64,000 nucleotides of DNA from Penelope pileata. Lineage: Eukaryota; Chordata; Aves; Galliformes; Cracidae. The position numbers and the translations under genes were made by a program. Every line of letters starts with the position of its first letter. The stretch's first letter is position 1. The DNA is taken from NCBI GenBank assembly GCA_013396635.1, contig WBMW01003119.1, positions 184,115-248,114 on the forward strand, written 5' to 3'. This document shows positions 63,591 to 64,000 of this stretch, piece by piece. A model generated the notes under the pieces. The model searched no databases. It was given only the letters and a program-made list of their open reading frames with translations, and was not told the DNA's origin.

Positions 63591-63808
63591 CTAGGGCAGC
63601 CCGGGGGCCGCCCACCCACTCTGCAGCTGCCACCGCGCTGCCTCCCGCGCACCGTACAGGACGTAGCCCCAAGACAGCAGCACCACGGCGGCCAGCACCT
63701 GCGGGGCCAAGCGTTAGCACCGGCCCAAAGCCCGCCCCCGCCGCCCGCCCCCGCCCCACGCACCAGGCGGAGCAGCGGCCGCGGGTCGCGCCGTCCCCGC
63801 GGATCCAT
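63591..63808 (-). CDS. SMIM27: Small integral membrane protein 27-like microprotein, two exons
   Basis: The coding exons are 63808-63764 (15 codons) and 63698-63591 (35 codons and TAG), giving a 50-residue protein. The intron is only 65 nt and has GT (ctg|gtgcgt) and AG (ccccgcag|gtg) borders in phase 0. The product is a basic N-terminus, MDPRGRRDPRPLLRL, then one hydrophobic helix, VLAAVVLLSWGYVLYGA, then an amphipathic REAARWQLQS tail. Human SMIM27 has a closely similar core (LLLAIVLISWG, then A--QL), so the family match is good although the ends differ. Its position near TMEM215, same strand as in human 9p21, supports the call. An AATAAA at 63494-63489 follows the stop by about 100 nt. Confidence 0.75.
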
Positions 63809-63963
63809 GGCGACCGCCCGAACGCCTCAGCGCCCGTCGCGAAGGCGGAGCGGAAGTGACGCGCAAAAACGCACGACGACTTACGGTGAAGGCGGAGCGA
63901 CGGTGCTCCGCTCGCTGCGGGGCGGAGACCGTCGTTCCCGTGGCAACGCCACTTCCGCCGACG
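63809..63963. promoter_or_regulatory. CpG-rich bidirectional promoter between SMIM27-like gene and the right-edge gene
   Basis: Only 155 bases separate two divergent start codons, and the stretch is CpG-rich without a TATA box. It holds ETS-type cores in both orientations (GCGGAAGTGAC near 63850-63860 and CACTTCCGCC near 63950-63959) and an RFX X-box-like site at 63934-63947. These are typical of divergent housekeeping promoters. Confidence 0.65.
63934..63947. promoter_or_regulatory. RFX X-box-like site
   Basis: GTTCCCGTGGCAAC fits the X-box pattern GTHNYY-NN-RRNAAC at every defined position. X-boxes bind RFX factors and are frequent in genes of cilia and basal bodies. It sits about 17 bases before the + strand ATG. 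Confidence 0.45.
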
Positions 63964-64000
63964 ATGTCGGAGCCGCCGCGAGGTGTAGCGGAGGCCGCCC
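63964..64000 (+). CDS. First codons of a divergent gene, cut by the window edge (possibly TOPORS)
   Basis: An ATG in a CpG-rich setting opens MSEPPRGVAEAA and runs off the end of the window. Twelve codons are too few to identify the protein. In human, SMIM27 lies head to head with TOPORS (a RING and SUMO ligase), which makes TOPORS the first candidate. It could also be only leader sequence. Confidence 0.35.
   Translation, partial: MSEPPRGVAEAA

Overview
The window looks like avian nuclear DNA, most likely a galliform such as chicken. The evidence is a set of CR1 LINE 3' ends carrying the characteristic terminal ATTCTATGA repeats, long introns with GT-AG borders, CpG-rich promoters, and protein fragments matching vertebrate families. 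The TMEM215 / SMIM27 pair corresponds to human 9p21, so the avian Z chromosome is the likely source. This is inferred from known synteny, not computed.

Layout. (1) From 1.3 to 24.0 kb on the + strand lies the 3' two thirds of a membrane receptor guanylate cyclase. Seventeen consecutive exons join in one open frame and encode the Cys-rich juxtamembrane stalk, one transmembrane helix, the kinase-homology domain, the dimerisation helix, a complete cyclase domain and a C-terminal tail. The ligand-binding ectodomain lies before the window. The sequence looks closest to the GC-G (GUCY2G) type; the exact paralogue is uncertain. (2) From 24.0 to 34.7 kb there is no recognisable gene, only CR1 fragments and low-complexity DNA. 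(3) At 34.7-35.4 kb on the - strand is the intact 235-residue TMEM215 reading frame, under a CpG island that contains an 18-N assembly gap flanked by identical 17-bp sequences. (4) From 36.1 to 63.4 kb is a 27-kb stretch with no convincing coding exon, holding several CR1 copies, one with a reverse-transcriptase remnant. (5) At 63.5-63.8 kb on the - strand is a two-exon microprotein gene of 50 residues that matches SMIM27. It shares a short CpG-rich bidirectional promoter with a + strand gene whose first codons end the window, probably TOPORS by synteny.

The genes do not form a functional pathway. The cyclase is a signalling receptor, TMEM215 and SMIM27 are small membrane proteins, and the promoter at the right edge drives a divergent pair. 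The long ORFs elsewhere are antisense shadows, CpG-island frames or repeat-derived, and I rejected them. I saw no CRISPR array, no tRNA or rRNA gene and no intact mobile element. The most interesting points are the cyclase's CGDGxC-type stalk and its linkage to TMEM215, the SMIM27 microprotein with a 65-nt intron, an RFX X-box-like site in its promoter, the suspicious gap in the TMEM215 promoter, and a degenerate repeat shared by two cyclase introns.
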